24,244 nucleotides of DNA from CAYRMN01 sp964425575 (lineage in GTDB: Bacteria > Patescibacteriota > Patescibacteriia > 2-12-FULL-60-25): NCBI GenBank assembly GCA_964425575.1, contig CAYRMN010000021.1, positions 1 through 24,244 of the forward strand. Reading direction: 5' to 3'. The notes under the pieces were generated by a model. It saw nothing but the letters and a program-made list of their open reading frames with translations, searched no databases and had not been told where the DNA came from. Positions 23,418 through 24,244 of the stretch are shown here, piece by piece. Each line of letters starts with the position of its first letter. The stretch's first letter is position 1. The position numbers were made by a program, and so were the translations under genes.

Positions 23418-24244
23418 ATGCGATGGCCTGTTCTCTTGAGCATCTCGCTCTGTCTTCTGGGTACGGCCTCAGCAGTGTTCGCGACAGATCAATCCAGCGC
23501 ACATTTTAAAAATGATGATTCGACGTTCATCCCAGCATTGTTTGACGTAACATCTGGCCAGTTTAAAATTACCGGTTCATTTGAACCGATTGTCGGCCTT
23601 TCAAATAGCCCAACCTATAAGGTTTATCACGGAGTCTCGCTAAAAGAAGTTGTGATTGTTGTCCCGCCACCCCCTCCACCGGTTGATAATGGTGGTGGAG
23701 GAGGTGGAGGAGGTGGAGGTGGAGGTTCGAACAGTGGAGAGCCTGCAGCAACGTCAACATCTGCCTCAACGAGCGTCCATTTTTCCGGACGCGCGTATCC
23801 GTTAAGTCATGTCACGGTGTTGAAAGATGGACAGATCGGCGCCTCGTCTATTGCTGGGCCAGATGCCGTTTTTGATATTTCTTTAACGGGTTTATCAGCG
23901 GGTAAATATAGTTTTACAATTTATGGGGAAGACAATAAAAGTCGTCGTTCATCATTATTCACCTTTCCCGTAACGGTAACCGCCGGAGCTCAAACATCTA
24001 TTAGCGGAATTTTTCTCTCTCCGACCATTGACGTTGATAAGAGTCAGGTACGCAAAGGAGATACGTTGGCCATTTTTGGCCAAAGTGCTCCAAATAGCGA
24101 CGTGAGCGTCGTTGTGCATTCAGATCAGACATTGGTGGGGAAGACAATCGCGGATCGAAACGGTGTATATCTCTACAATTTAGACACAACGCCACTTGAC
24201 CTTGGATCACACGCGGCTCAGTCAAAAACAATTCTGGCTTCAAA
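23418..24244 (+). CDS. Secreted protein with Pro-run/Gly-run linker, partial (C-terminus beyond window)
   Basis: I read this frame from ATG 23418 to the right edge (275 codons, no stop). The signal peptide has the core LLSISLCLLGTASAVFA. A first domain (residues ~25-80) precedes six Pro, VDN, then twelve Gly and a Ser/Thr linker. The next part shows FSGRAYPLSHVTVLKDGQ, AGPDAVFDISLTGLSAGKY, GEDNKSRRSSLFTFPVTVTA and GIFLSPTIDVDKSQVRKGD, Ig-like beta repeats I have seen in conserved Patescibacteria proteins. The ATG at 23402, overlapping the preceding stop, is in another frame and is not used. It is probably cell-surface or extracellular. Confidence 0.82.
   Translation, partial: MRWPVLLSISLCLLGTASAVFATDQSSAHFKNDDSTFIPALFDVTSGQFKITGSFEPIVGLSNSPTYKVYHGVSLKEVVIVVPPPPPPVDNGGGGGGGGGGGGSNSGEPAATSTSASTSVHFSGRAYPLSHVTVLKDGQIGASSIAGPDAVFDISLTGLSAGKYSFTIYGEDNKSRRSSLFTFPVTVTAGAQTSISGIFLSPTIDVDKSQVRKGDTLAIFGQSAPNSDVSVVVHSDQTLVGKTIADRNGVYLYNLDTTPLDLGSHAAQSKTILAS

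Noticed and set aside
1..24244. tRNA, rRNA, riboswitch or transposase genes
   Set aside because: I looked in the intergenic regions and found none I could support apart from tmRNA.

Overview
The window looks like a chromosome piece from a candidate-phyla-radiation (Patescibacteria-type) bacterium. This rests on several proteins I recognise as recurrent there: a 75-aa lipoprotein with a CPDGS motif, a small membrane-anchored protein with an ILPDNESPT motif, a secreted protein with a Pro-run/Gly-run linker, and a giant STN-repeat surface protein. A further sign is the near absence of Shine-Dalgarno (SD) sequences across the right-hand 18 kb. The placement is inference; there is no 16S rRNA here.

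Region 1 (1-5.4 kb) is visibly G+C-richer than the rest and its three genes have purine-rich SD sequences. A minus-strand gene, open from 2228 to the left edge with no stop (742 codons), encodes a secreted single-pass membrane protein. Its ectodomain has four C-x5-C-x3-[FL] repeats, and its tail is Pro/Ala-rich and ends in a 23-24-residue repeat. Divergent from it are two tandem Hanks-type Ser/Thr kinases, each with a C-terminal membrane anchor and each with one altered catalytic motif (DCG for DFG; HGD for HRD). They share a promoter-like TTGACAAAAT element. The 385-base divergent intergenic region holds inverted copies of a ~24-nt motif. A perfect 34-bp palindromic terminator closes the region.

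Region 2 (5.4-8.5 kb, minus strand) is translation core: smpB, ssrA (tmRNA), infC, rpmI, rplT, followed by a helical protein of unknown function. Between the genes sit three of four ~117-125-nt imperfect-hairpin elements (7296-7416, 7828-7944, 7967-8083; the fourth is at 10441-10565). They share core sequence, but each has its own self-complementary arms and apex. This is the best candidate here for something undescribed.

Region 3 (8.6-18.3 kb, plus strand) is envelope and transport: an AI-2E-family permease, an unknown polytopic protein, a small lipoprotein, and a thiol-redox set (msrA, msrB, a CcdA-like electron carrier, an extracytoplasmic DipZ/TlpA-like thioredoxin). It continues with a small membrane protein overlapping a P2-type cation ATPase, then an ABC-2 exporter (ATPase plus permease). 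The redox genes together suggest transfer of reducing power across the membrane beside methionine-sulfoxide repair.

Region 4 (18.3-24.2 kb, plus strand) is cell surface: a giant secreted protein interrupted by a 100-N gap, a small membrane-anchored protein, and the 5' part of a secreted protein running off the right edge. Both N-gaps (10 N at 13348 and 100 N at 19805) are flanked by duplicated sequence and look like assembly joints. For the large gap, the flanks imply a missing stretch of about 533 nt and a 663-nt tandem duplication. No rRNA, tRNA, CRISPR array or transposase was found.
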